Positions 51,282 through 60,333 of a stretch of 64,000 nucleotides of DNA are shown in pieces. The stretch spans positions 1 through 64,000 of the forward strand of contig SIAQ01000003.1 of assembly GCA_009697105.1 (NCBI GenBank), in the 5' to 3' direction. The notes beneath the pieces are model-generated. The model saw only the letters and a list, made by a program, of their open reading frames with translations, made no database searches and had not been told where the DNA came from. Each line of letters begins with the position of its first letter. The first letter of the stretch is position 1. The stretch is from Gemmataceae bacterium (GTDB lineage Bacteria; Planctomycetota; Planctomycetia; Gemmatales; Gemmataceae). The position numbers and the translations under genes are program-made.

Positions 51282-53219
51282 ATGCGTGTAATTGAACCTG
51301 ATTTGATCTGGATGTCGATTTGCATTTTCTTGCCGAGCGTCTTCGCGCTGGCGCTGCTGTTCTTCCGGAAAGGTACGGAAGAATGGATGCGCTGGTTTTC
51401 GCTCGTGGGCACGGCGGCGACGTTCGTCGTCAGCATGTGTATATTCACGCAGTTTACGCACATGCTCGATACGGTGCGCGATCAAGAAGCCGCCAAGAAG
51501 GCCCAGGCACGACCTCTGGGGGCGGCCAGTTCGCTGGCGGCACGCAATGAGGAATCCTATGACAGCGAAGCGAAGAGCCAGCCCAAAAGCCCGGACGATC
51601 TGCATGCCCGCTGGTGGTGGATTCCTCGTTTCAACATCGATTACTACATCGGCGTCGATGGCATCAGTATGCCCATGATCCTGCTGACCACGGTGCTGTT
51701 CTTCCTGTCGATGATCGCCAGTTGGGGCATCAAGAAGCATGTCAAAGGGTATTGCATGCTGTTTCTGGTGCTCGAGACGGGCGTCCTGGGTACGTTCTTT
51801 GCGCTCGACTTTTTCCTGTTCTACATCTTCTGGGAAGTGATGTTGTTGCCGATGTACTTCCTCATCGGCATCTGGGGCGGACCGCGACGCGAGTATGCCG
51901 CCATCAAATTCTTCCTCTACACGCTGTTCGGCTCCGTGTTCATCCTGATCGCGATGCTTGGCTTCTACTTCACCGATGTGCAAGATTTCGTACACAAGGA
52001 AATGCTCGCCAAACAAAAACAGGTCGTGGTCGGCAAGGAGCCCGAAGCTGCTCCCAAGGATGCGAAGGATGCCAAGAAGAAGAAGAAAGATGTAAAACCG
52101 GCGGAAGTCGCCAAGGTTGCACCGAAAAACGAAGAAGTGCACACGTTTGACATCGTCGTCTTGGCACGCGTGGGCTATGCCGCGATGCGCTGGCTTAATG
52201 TCGAAAGCGATCCCGAGGGACGCCAGAAATTCATCCAGGAGATCGTCGATCGGCGAAACGATGGCACGTTGTCTGCCGACGTCGAACGCCGGATGGGGCA
52301 GGCGTTCTTCAGCAAGACGTTTCAGATCGTGATGTTTCTATTTCTGTTCGTCGGCTTCGCGATCAAGGTTCCGGTGTTCCCGTTCCATACGTGGCTGCCC
52401 GACGCCCACGTCGAAGCTCCGACGCCGATCTCAATGATCCTGGCGGGCATCCTGCTCAAACTCGGCGGGTACGGCATCATACGCATCGCGTACCCGATCT
52501 GCCCATGGGCGGCCCATTATCTCGCCTGGTCCTTGTGCGTACTGGCGATGATTAACATCATCTACGGCGCCTTTGCGGCGATGGCCCAGACCGACTTCAA
52601 GAAACTCGTTGCCTACAGCTCCGTCAGCCACATGGGCTACGTGCTCCTCGGCATCGCGGTTTGGCCAGAGAGCGGCGCCAATTCATGGGCCTGGGGCATG
52701 AACGGAGCCATGTACCAAATGATCGCTCACGGCATCAGCTCGGCCGGCATGTTCTTCTGCGTCGGTGTCATCTACGACCGTGCCCATCATCGCAACCTCG
52801 ACAACTTCCGCGGCCTGATGGAGCCGATGCCACTTTACTGCGGCATCAGCGCGGTGATCTTCTTCGCCGGGCTGGGCTTGCCAGGTTTGTGCGGCTTCGT
52901 CGGCGAGTTCTTCGTCGTCATGTCAACCTGGAACTTCGCACCCGTGGACTACCCGAACGCCGGCCGAGTGTTGGCGCTGCTGTCGGCGTTGACGGTCGTC
53001 ATCACGGCCGCGTATATCCTTTGGACGCTGCAAAGGGTGTACCTGGGGACGAATCCGGCCTACAAGGATTACGAAGACATCACCCTCCGCGAACTGCTGT
53101 GCATCGTTCCGCTGGTGATCCTCGCCGTGGTGCTCGGCATTGCTCCGTCGCTGGTGTTGAACTGGATGGAACCGCACGTAACGTACCTGGTCGATTCCCT
53201 GGTGCAGGCGAATCTGTAG
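51282..53219 (+). CDS. nuoM: NADH-quinone oxidoreductase subunit M with insertions
   Basis: 645 residues, against about 480-510 typically. Antiporter core: FIFWEVMLLPMYFLIGIWGG (trimmed: FFLFYIFWEVMLLPMYF), PVFPFHTWLPDAHVEAPTPIS, ILLKLGGYG and DFKKLVAYSSVSHMGYVLLG. Insertions: about 60-110 (polar, after the second helix) and about 240-345, which starts with an Ala/Lys/Asp-rich run (KEPEAAPKDAKDAKKKKKD) and continues as a helical segment. ATG 51282; upstream sequence reads through the palindrome. Confidence 0.9.
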   Translation: MRVIEPDLIWMSICIFLPSVFALALLFFRKGTEEWMRWFSLVGTAATFVVSMCIFTQFTHMLDTVRDQEAAKKAQARPLGAASSLAARNEESYDSEAKSQPKSPDDLHARWWWIPRFNIDYYIGVDGISMPMILLTTVLFFLSMIASWGIKKHVKGYCMLFLVLETGVLGTFFALDFFLFYIFWEVMLLPMYFLIGIWGGPRREYAAIKFFLYTLFGSVFILIAMLGFYFTDVQDFVHKEMLAKQKQVVVGKEPEAAPKDAKDAKKKKKDVKPAEVAKVAPKNEEVHTFDIVVLARVGYAAMRWLNVESDPEGRQKFIQEIVDRRNDGTLSADVERRMGQAFFSKTFQIVMFLFLFVGFAIKVPVFPFHTWLPDAHVEAPTPISMILAGILLKLGGYGIIRIAYPICPWAAHYLAWSLCVLAMINIIYGAFAAMAQTDFKKLVAYSSVSHMGYVLLGIAVWPESGANSWAWGMNGAMYQMIAHGISSAGMFFCVGVIYDRAHHRNLDNFRGLMEPMPLYCGISAVIFFAGLGLPGLCGFVGEFFVVMSTWNFAPVDYPNAGRVLALLSALTVVITAAYILWTLQRVYLGTNPAYKDYEDITLRELLCIVPLVILAVVLGIAPSLVLNWMEPHVTYLVDSLVQANL

Positions 53220-53225
53220 TGGCCT

Positions 53226-53281
53226 GCTTGCCGTTTAGCGCTCGCGACATCCCACGCGAACGTTAATCGGCAGTCGGCAAG
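53226..53281. repeat. Intergenic palindrome, family A, degraded, between nuoM and nuoN
   Basis: gcttgccgtttagcgctcgcg (53226-53246, written here as two halves gcttgccgttt + agcgctcgcg) and a right arm around cgcgaacgttaatcggcag have several mismatches. It lies 6 nt after the nuoM stop. Confidence 0.75.
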
Positions 53282-53324
53282 AGAACTCCCTGATCCTCGC
53301 TAGCGTGACCGCGAGTTTAACCCT

Positions 53325-55010
53325 ATGAATGAACGTTTGGCTACTCTGCTGCAACTCTCCTTGGGTTTGGACGCTGCCGCGTTTATGCCTGAGCTGTTGC
53401 TGTGCGGCGGAATTGTGGTACTGCTGTTGATGCGCCTCATGCCAAGGTACGATCGCGACAACCTCGGCTGGATCGCACTCGCGATCGCCGGCTTCGCATG
53501 CTACCAGGCCTGTTCGCTCTGGTTCGAGATGCCGAGCTTCGTTGGCCGAAGCACGCTCGATCCCGATACGAAATCGACCGTCCTGTTTGGCGGCATGCTC
53601 GTCGCCGATTCGTTTTCGGTCTTCATCAAGATATTTCTCCTCGCATTCGTGACGCTGGTGATCCTACTCACGCTGCTCACCGGCATTCCCGACACCGAAG
53701 ACTCCGCGGATTTCTACGTGCTGATCTTCGGCTCGACCATCGGTATGTCGATGATGGCCTCGGCGAATCACCTGCTGATGGTCTTCATCGCCATCGAAAT
53801 GACGAGCTTGCCCAGCTATGCCCTCGCCGGTTTCTTGAAAGGCCGACGGCAATCGAGCGAGGCGGCCCTGAAGTACGTCGTCTACGGCAGCGGGGCCTCG
53901 GGCGTCATGCTCTATGGCATCAGCCTGCTCGCTGGATATTGCGGGACGGGCTATCTCCCCGACATCCTCGCCAAACTCAGCACGCCGGGAACGCTGGGCG
54001 AACCGGTCATCGCGCTGGGCGTGGCGTTCTTGCTGCTGGGCATCGGTTTCAAGCTGGCGGCGGTGCCATTCCATTTCTGGTGCCCGGATGTATTTGAAGG
54101 CGCCGCCGCCGAGGTCGGTGCGTTTCTGTCGGTCGCGTCCAAGGCTGCTGCCCTGGCGCTGCTGGCTCGCATCTCGCTGGGCATGGCCGGGTTGACCAAC
54201 GCTGTCGCCGATCCCGCCGTCTGGTCAAAGGCCGTCGATTATTTGGTCCCCGTGCTCGCTGTCTTCGCGATTATCACGACGACCTTCGGCAACCTGGCGG
54301 CGTATGGCCAAACCAATCTCAAACGCCTGCTGGCCTATTCGACGATCGCTCACGCCGGCTTCATGATGATGGGGCTGGCGACGATGACGCGTGACGGCGC
54401 CGGCGCGGTGCTCTTCTATCTCGTCGTTTACCTCTTCATGAACCTCGGTGCGTTCGCCGTCGTCGCGTTCATCCGCAACTTGACGGGGTATGAAGACATC
54501 ACCTACCTGCGCGGCTTTGTGCAGCGCTCGCCGTTCTTGGTCATCATGCTGGGCGTGTTCTTGCTCAGTTTGCTCGGTCTGCCGCCGCTGGCGGGATTCT
54601 CAGCGAAGTTCCAGATCTTCGCTGTCGTCTTCGATTCCGCGCGGATGTTCGCCGAGCATGACAAACCGAAGCTGGCCTGGACGATGTACGTCGTACTTGC
54701 CGCGGGCGGTTTGAATACCGTGTTGGCGCTGTTCTACTATGTGAAGGTGCTGAAGGTGATGATTCTGGAAAAGACGCTCGAAGAGGTCGAAAGCCGCCCG
54801 GTTGAAGCGAAGCCGAATCCAAGCATTCACGCTGCGTACCTCGCGCTATTGGCGGCGGTCATCCTCGGCTTGGGCATCATCTGGGATCCGCTCGCTCGCA
54901 TTTGCTACGGCACGCGCGATCCCAGCGTGGTGTCGGCGATCGATTCGTTCCGCGAGGTGCCAGCGGTCAAAACCGCGCCGCCGGCCAACCCAACCGCTAA
55001 AGCCAAGTAA
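53325..55010 (+). CDS. nuoN: NADH-quinone oxidoreductase subunit N
   Basis: 561 residues with about 14 helices. EMTSLPSYALAGFLKG, KLAAVPFHFWCPDVFEGA and NLKRLLAYSTIAHAGFMMMG are the antiporter-type motifs with the channel glutamate and lysines. It is longer than the usual 480-500, with a small extension at the C-terminus (SRPVEAKPNPS). It completes the membrane arm L-M-N. The next gene starts 10 nt after its stop. Confidence 0.95.
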   Translation: MNERLATLLQLSLGLDAAAFMPELLLCGGIVVLLLMRLMPRYDRDNLGWIALAIAGFACYQACSLWFEMPSFVGRSTLDPDTKSTVLFGGMLVADSFSVFIKIFLLAFVTLVILLTLLTGIPDTEDSADFYVLIFGSTIGMSMMASANHLLMVFIAIEMTSLPSYALAGFLKGRRQSSEAALKYVVYGSGASGVMLYGISLLAGYCGTGYLPDILAKLSTPGTLGEPVIALGVAFLLLGIGFKLAAVPFHFWCPDVFEGAAAEVGAFLSVASKAAALALLARISLGMAGLTNAVADPAVWSKAVDYLVPVLAVFAIITTTFGNLAAYGQTNLKRLLAYSTIAHAGFMMMGLATMTRDGAGAVLFYLVVYLFMNLGAFAVVAFIRNLTGYEDITYLRGFVQRSPFLVIMLGVFLLSLLGLPPLAGFSAKFQIFAVVFDSARMFAEHDKPKLAWTMYVVLAAGGLNTVLALFYYVKVLKVMILEKTLEEVESRPVEAKPNPSIHAAYLALLAAVILGLGIIWDPLARICYGTRDPSVVSAIDSFREVPAVKTAPPANPTAKAK

Positions 55011-55020
55011 GGAACCGAGC

Positions 55021-55452
55021 ATGATGGACGCACGCGGCTATGCACTAATCGCACGGATCGTGTCGATGGGGTCCGCTTCCCTGTTGCAATACGTCATCGA
55101 CTCGGCACCCTGGTCAGCCGCGACTTCGGCGCCGGCGTTGCAAAAGATAGGCGAAATCGCGCACGAAGAGCGCGACCGCATCGCCAGCTTTCTGCGCGTC
55201 TTGCAAAAACAACACCTGCGCCGGCCCGCGCTGGGCGCGTATCCCTCACACTTCACTACGACAAACTTCGTATCGATCGGTTACCTAGTCCCTCGGCTCA
55301 TAACCGAACACGAACGCGAAGTCGCCGAGCTGGAATCGCACCTGCGTAACTTTGAGGACGAAGCGATCCGCCCCCTCGCCGCCGGCTACCTCGACCTCAA
55401 ACGCGCCCACCTGCAAACGCTGAAAGACTTGGCCAAGCCCGCGTCGGTATGA
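55021..55452 (+). CDS. Small helical, ferritin-like protein downstream of nuoN
   Basis: 143 residues, predicted four helices, no signal. EIAHEERDRI (about 42-52) and ITEHEREVAELE (about 97-108) place Glu and His residues on two helices in a way that resembles ferritin-like or rubrerythrin-like diiron sites, but the full ExxH pairs are not certain. It starts 10 nt after nuoN and is likely co-transcribed, so it may support complex I or redox homeostasis. Function is inferred only. Confidence 0.55.
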   Translation: MMDARGYALIARIVSMGSASLLQYVIDSAPWSAATSAPALQKIGEIAHEERDRIASFLRVLQKQHLRRPALGAYPSHFTTTNFVSIGYLVPRLITEHEREVAELESHLRNFEDEAIRPLAAGYLDLKRAHLQTLKDLAKPASV

Positions 55453-55462
55453 TCTGCCATAG

Positions 55463-55516
55463 CCGCTTGCGGCTTAGCGCTCATTGTGTCCCCTGCGAGC
55501 GCTAAGCCGCAAGCGG
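55463..55516. repeat. Intergenic palindrome, family A (20-bp perfect arms)
   Basis: Arms 55463-55482 and 55497-55516 are perfect inverted copies (ccgcttgcggcttagcgctc) with a 14-nt loop. It begins 11 nt after the stop of the previous gene. Confidence 0.9.
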
Positions 55517-55557
55517 AAATTCGGAGAAGCGAACCGAAACCCATTCGCGAGGCCGAC

Positions 55558-56760
55558 ATGAAACGCTATCGCACCTGGACGCTCACCGATGTCGTCAACG
55601 ATTTCTGGATTGAGAACTTCTCCACCGGCAGCGATCGTCTCGCGCTCGGCACGCCACACCACTGGTCGCTCCGTAAACGTACCCTTCGCGGCGGGCTGCG
55701 CGACGGCATCGACCTCATCGAAGTCGATAACGGCGTACTTTCCTATTCCATCCTGCCCACGCGCGGCATGAGCCTCCTACGCGGCCAATTCAAGGACATC
55801 CACCTCGGCTGGAAGGCGCCCATGCACGGCCCCGTCCATCCACGCAATGTCAATACCTCGGATCGCGGCGGCATCGGCTGGCTGACCGGGTTCGACGAAT
55901 GGCTGACCCGTTGCGGCCTCGCGTCCAACGGCCCGCCCGGCGAAGACGTCTACACCGACCGTCAAGGCCGCTCACGTCGCGATCTTCTAAGCCTGCATGG
56001 CCGAATCGCTAATCAGCCGGCCTACTACGTCGAGGTCCGCGTCGGGCTGGACCCGCCGTACGAAATCAGCGTCACCGGTCAAGTCGAGGAAGGCGGCCTG
56101 TTCTATCCGCATCTCGTGCTGACGACGACCTACACGACCGTGCCCGGATCGAATCGCGTCGTGATCCACGACCATGTCGAGAATCGCGGCGCCGAGCCGA
56201 CGGAGATGCAAATCCTGTATCATTGCAACCTCGGTCAACCGTTGCTTGGGGCGGGCAGCCGAGTCGTCACGCCGATTCGCGAAGTGTCGCCGATCAACGC
56301 ACGGGCGGCGGAAGGGATCGACACGCTGGAGACCTACGCCGGCCCGCAGCCCGGTTTCGTCGAGCAAGTCTACTGCTACGATCTCCTGGATGATGCGACG
56401 GGCCGCACGCTGGCGATGCTGTACAATCACTCGTCGGATCGCGGCATCGTGCTGCGGTTTAATCGCCAGGAATTGCCGTGCTTCACGGTGTGGAAGAACA
56501 CCGGGGCAGTGGAAGACGGCTTCGTCACCGGCATCGAGCCGGCGACAAACTTCCCGAACTTCAAGTCGTTCGAGCGCCAACAAGGCCGCGTCGTGACGCT
56601 CCCCGCCGCCAGCCATTGGGAGGCGACGTGGAGCATCGAAGTCCACGACAACGCCGCCGGCGTGACCGACACGCTCGCCGAAATCGTCAGCCTGCAATCG
56701 CAAGCGAAAGCCATCGTGCACCGCAATCCGCACGCGAAATACTCGGCGACGGCGCAGTGA
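55558..56760 (+). CDS. DUF4432, aldose 1-epimerase-like protein
   Basis: 400 residues, cytoplasmic (no signal). The DUF4432 pattern is clear: SYSILPTRGMSLLRGQ early, and PTEMQILYHCNLGQPLLGAG and LPCFTVWKNTGAVEDGFVTGIEPATNFPN later. These are galactose mutarotase-like beta-sandwich proteins; a role in sugar ring interconversion is possible but unproven. ATG 55558 starts the conserved part; the earlier frame reads through the palindrome. Confidence 0.85.
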   Translation: MKRYRTWTLTDVVNDFWIENFSTGSDRLALGTPHHWSLRKRTLRGGLRDGIDLIEVDNGVLSYSILPTRGMSLLRGQFKDIHLGWKAPMHGPVHPRNVNTSDRGGIGWLTGFDEWLTRCGLASNGPPGEDVYTDRQGRSRRDLLSLHGRIANQPAYYVEVRVGLDPPYEISVTGQVEEGGLFYPHLVLTTTYTTVPGSNRVVIHDHVENRGAEPTEMQILYHCNLGQPLLGAGSRVVTPIREVSPINARAAEGIDTLETYAGPQPGFVEQVYCYDLLDDATGRTLAMLYNHSSDRGIVLRFNRQELPCFTVWKNTGAVEDGFVTGIEPATNFPNFKSFERQQGRVVTLPAASHWEATWSIEVHDNAAGVTDTLAEIVSLQSQAKAIVHRNPHAKYSATAQ

Positions 56761-56898
56761 TTAGGGGCGTGGGAATCGTGATAGGTTAATTTATGTATAA
56801 TGACTCCCAGCTCATCTTCTTCCTCCCGATTCATTGCCCTGGTCGCACACCCCAGGTACGCTGCGCGAATCCAGCGGTTTGAAATGCAACCGCCCAGT

Positions 56899-56968
56899 GC
56901 CGCGCACGAAATAAGCGGTTGGAGGACACCGTCGACGGTGGATTCCAACCGCTTACTTCATGTGCGGC
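56899..56968. repeat. Intergenic palindrome, family G (25-bp arms)
   Basis: Arms 56899-56923 and 56944-56968 (gccgcgcac-gaaataagcggttgga and its inverse) have three mismatches, with a small inner ccgtcgacgg palindrome. It lies between convergent genes, 18 nt before the minus-strand stop at 56987. The gcgcacgaaata word is shared with 14844-14904. Confidence 0.85.
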
Positions 56969-56986
56969 TCTGACGGGAGAAGTTGC

Positions 56987-59900
56987 CTACTCCTTACGAA
57001 ACATCTTGTGGCTGCGGTCGCCGCGTGAGTACAAATACGCAGCCAGGTCGAGGATTTCGTCGCGGGTGAAGGTGTCGATCAGGCCCTCGGGCATCTGCGA
57101 GACTTTCGAGTGCGTGATCGATTCCACCAGGTTGCGGTTGACGGCGACGAGCTTGTTCGGGTCGAACATGTCGATGCTGATCGTCATGTTGTCGCCAGCC
57201 AGATTGACGACGCGGCCCGTGATCTGCCGGCCATCGGTTGTGTTGACGATGATGGCGGCGTACTGGTCGCTGACGACTTTGCTCGGCTCGATGATCGATT
57301 CGAGCAGGTCGCGCGGGCCGAACCGCCCGATGACTTGCGTCAGGTCTGGCCCCAGGCCGCCACCTTCGTTGGCGAAGCGATGGCAGACGAAGCATTTCGC
57401 CTCGCCGAACAGGTTTCGGCCCTGATCGAAGTTGCGATTTCCCAGGCCTTTTTCGACGATCGGCAGCAGTTCCTCGACGGTGTACTTCTTCACAAACGGC
57501 CGTTGCTTGAAGGTGAATTCCGGCGCGGTCGGCTTCGGCGTCACATCGAGCACGGTCTTCAGGGCGTTGCGCTCTTCTTCGTTGAGCGACATCTTGATGG
57601 CATCGGTGCGGATGTTGCGCAGGAAGCCGTGGAAGCTGTTGCCTCCGCGATAATTGGCGGCTTTGTGGAACCAGTTGAAATATTCCTCGCGCTGCTTGAT
57701 CGACCAGCCCGTTTTGACGGTGCGCAGCGAAAGGGCGTATTCGATCTGGTCCTCCTGCGTCGGCGATTTGGCGAGCAGGTCGAGCGACTTGGTAAGAGCG
57801 CCCGGTGTTTCGAGGTGGGAGAGAATCTTGCAAATCTCGGTATTCACTTCACGCTCGGCTGCGGGATAGAGCGAGAGCAGGCGTTTGCCCACGCTGGTGT
57901 TGACATTGGCCTCGCCGGTGCCGAGACGGACGTAGGCGAGCTGATAGGCGCGAAGCAGGTCGATCTTTTGCGGCGTGGTGAGTTTGGCGAAGTCGATGCC
58001 GTTGAGGCCTTCGAGGATGTTCGCCTGTTTCGCTTTGACGTTGAGCCGAGCGAGCGCGATCGAAGAATGGATGCGAGCGATCGGATCGGTTTCGGCCAGG
58101 GCCTTCGCTTTCCAGGTCGCGGGGTCTTGGAATTCGAGCACGGTGCGGGCGGCATAGCGCAGGAAGCGGTCTTTGTGGTTTAAGAACGGCCAAGCCGTCT
58201 GCACCGCCTTGGGGTCTTGCTTGCCGTAGAACTTTTCGAGATTCTTGCGGGCAACTCGATCAAGCGAAATTTCAATCCTGCCAGTTTCGGGCGGTTCGGT
58301 CGATTCCTTGCCGATGTAGGTCACGCGATACAGGCCCGACATCGTGTTACGGCCGCCGATCGTGAAGTAGAGCGCGCCGTCTTTCGGATTGACGATAACA
58401 TCGGTGAGCGGCAACGGCGAGCCGTTGAGGAACTCTTCGAGTTCGCCGGTGTAGGACGCGCCGTCTGCTTTCATGTGGAGAGCATAGAGTTTGCCATAGC
58501 TCCAATCGCACAGAAAGAGAGACTCTCGATACTTGACCGGGAACTTGGCGCCATAGCCGAAGGCGATGCCGCACGGGCTGCCGGGGCCGACGTTGACGAC
58601 GGGCGGCAGGTTGTCGGGATGATACTCGTACATTTTGCCTGTACCGCCACGCCAGCCGAATTCGCTACCGGGGACGGCATGGCAAACGCGGGTCGGGCGA
58701 TACCACGGTAGGCTCATGTCCCATTCCATGTCGGAGTCGTAGGTGAAGAGTTCGCCGTCACGGTTGAAGGCGATGTCGAATTGATTGCGATAGCCGACGG
58801 AGATCATTTCCCATTTCTTGCCAGCGGGATCGGTTTTGTAGACGCAGCCGCCCGGTGCCATGACGCCGACGGCATGGCCGCTGGCATCCCACAGACGCGG
58901 GACGAGGAAATCTTCGCCCCAGATCGGCGGCACGGTCGTCGTATCGGTTTTGACGGGCTTGGTGTGGTTGCCAGCGATGACGTAGAGCGACTTGCCGTCG
59001 GGTCCGATGGCGACAGCGTGGGGGCCATGCTCGCTGGAGCCTTCCATTTTGCGGAGCAATTCCTTCGTGTCGAGCACGTCGTCGTTCTTGGACGAGGTGA
59101 CGCGATAGAGGCCGCTGTCGTATTTCTTGCCGCGATTGACGACGACGTAAAGCGAGTCAAAGGCCCAGACGAGGCCCTGGGCTTCGCCGAGATCGACGGG
59201 CAACTCCTCGACTTTGGTGTCGTCGGCCTTGCCATCGAGCGCGGGCGGTGTGACGCGATAGAGTTTGCCGTACTGGTCCGACGTGATGAGTCGGCCCTTC
59301 GGATCGACGCAGAGGTTCACCCACGAGCCTTGCGTCTGGCGTGGCACGCTGTACAGCAGTTCGACTTTGTAATCCTTCTTGACCTTGATGAGTTCGATCG
59401 GCGTGGCGGTTGCCTTCTTGATTTTGACAACGTCCTGCAACGCGGTCTCGTTGACCTTGTCCCAAGGCTTCGCGCCGAGTTTGCCGACGACGACGGCGTT
59501 CTTCCAGGCGATGTCGTCGAAATCGATATTCTGCCAGCCCTTGCCCGCAGAGCTTGCGACTTTCCACGTGCCATCGGTGGCGAGGACGATCGTTTGCTTT
59601 TTCGAGTTGTCCATGACGACGCGCAGCAGCAGCCCGGCCACGCCATCGGTGTTGTGGGCTTTGACGGCGACGACATTGCGGATCGGTTCGTCGGTCTTCG
59701 TCGGATTGGCGAGCGCGTCGGTGACTTCACGGAAGACAGGCGTCTCCCATTCGTCGGAGGAGATGATCTCTTTGCCGTTGATGTAGACGGTCATGCTGTT
59801 GTCGCAGGTGCCATAGAGCTTGGCGCTGATGACGCGATAGCTGAGGCTGATTTCCTTGCGGAAGTAAACGGTCTGCTTCGGCTTGGCCTTGGCGTCGAGC

Positions 59901-60025
59901 CAAATCCAGTGGGTGGCCGCCTTGGGGTTCGCCTTCACGCCCTGAGCGTCGAGCGACCAATTTTTCGACGACGCCAGGGCCGCCAACACAACGAAACCGA
60001 CGAGAACTTTACGCAACGTGGCCAC
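56987..60025 (-). CDS. PVC-type heme-binding CxxCH protein
   Basis: 1,012 residues with a signal peptide (1-19). In order: a galactose-binding-like N-terminal domain (about 35-170, FRKEISLSYRVISAKLYGTC); a membrane-bound dehydrogenase-type beta-propeller (about 215-560, DYKVELLYSVPRQTQGSWVNLCVDPKG, trimmed, and PHAVAIGPDGKSLYVIAGNH); a helical HEAT-like region (about 590-850); and a C-terminal cytochrome domain with KCFVCHRFANEGGGLGPDLT (CxxCH near 878). These fusions are typical of planctomycetes and related phyla. They are thought to oxidise an extracellular substrate, with unknown specificity. Confidence 0.9.
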   Translation of the reverse strand: MATLRKVLVGFVVLAALASSKNWSLDAQGVKANPKAATHWIWLDAKAKPKQTVYFRKEISLSYRVISAKLYGTCDNSMTVYINGKEIISSDEWETPVFREVTDALANPTKTDEPIRNVVAVKAHNTDGVAGLLLRVVMDNSKKQTIVLATDGTWKVASSAGKGWQNIDFDDIAWKNAVVVGKLGAKPWDKVNETALQDVVKIKKATATPIELIKVKKDYKVELLYSVPRQTQGSWVNLCVDPKGRLITSDQYGKLYRVTPPALDGKADDTKVEELPVDLGEAQGLVWAFDSLYVVVNRGKKYDSGLYRVTSSKNDDVLDTKELLRKMEGSSEHGPHAVAIGPDGKSLYVIAGNHTKPVKTDTTTVPPIWGEDFLVPRLWDASGHAVGVMAPGGCVYKTDPAGKKWEMISVGYRNQFDIAFNRDGELFTYDSDMEWDMSLPWYRPTRVCHAVPGSEFGWRGGTGKMYEYHPDNLPPVVNVGPGSPCGIAFGYGAKFPVKYRESLFLCDWSYGKLYALHMKADGASYTGELEEFLNGSPLPLTDVIVNPKDGALYFTIGGRNTMSGLYRVTYIGKESTEPPETGRIEISLDRVARKNLEKFYGKQDPKAVQTAWPFLNHKDRFLRYAARTVLEFQDPATWKAKALAETDPIARIHSSIALARLNVKAKQANILEGLNGIDFAKLTTPQKIDLLRAYQLAYVRLGTGEANVNTSVGKRLLSLYPAAEREVNTEICKILSHLETPGALTKSLDLLAKSPTQEDQIEYALSLRTVKTGWSIKQREEYFNWFHKAANYRGGNSFHGFLRNIRTDAIKMSLNEEERNALKTVLDVTPKPTAPEFTFKQRPFVKKYTVEELLPIVEKGLGNRNFDQGRNLFGEAKCFVCHRFANEGGGLGPDLTQVIGRFGPRDLLESIIEPSKVVSDQYAAIIVNTTDGRQITGRVVNLAGDNMTISIDMFDPNKLVAVNRNLVESITHSKVSQMPEGLIDTFTRDEILDLAAYLYSRGDRSHKMFRKE

Positions 60026-60333
60026 GTCCGATCTCCCCGAAATGTGAAACGAAGTAATTTGGCTCCCGTCCGAAGTTGTGGAGATGGAGGTGAAAGCCCA
60101 AGGGTGAGGTACTCCGAACCCTTGGGATATTCCAAAGCGATCCCAGGGGTTCGGAGCACCTCACCCCTGGGCTTGATCCATAATCCACAATTTTGGTGCA
60201 GTGCCCATGATCGCATTGATGCTAGTGTATCGGTTCTCGGTCAAGCGAACAAATTTCGGCGGGAATGCGGGGATTTTCGTGTAAGATAGCGGAAGGGCGT
60301 TGACACGCTTGGCGACACTGAAAGGGATGATTG
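60026..60333. other. Divergent gap upstream of the Uma2 gene
   Basis: 308 bp. It holds the palindrome at 60094-60174. A short AT-rich stretch around 60200-60290 could contain the promoter of the plus-strand gene. No other gene seen. Confidence 0.5.
60094..60174. repeat. Intergenic palindrome, family D (34-bp arms)
   Basis: Arms 60094-60127 and 60141-60174 are inverted copies with about four mismatches. The wording (gtgaggtactccgaacc, nested ccctggg pair) matches the perfect element at 34856-34938. Confidence 0.9.
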
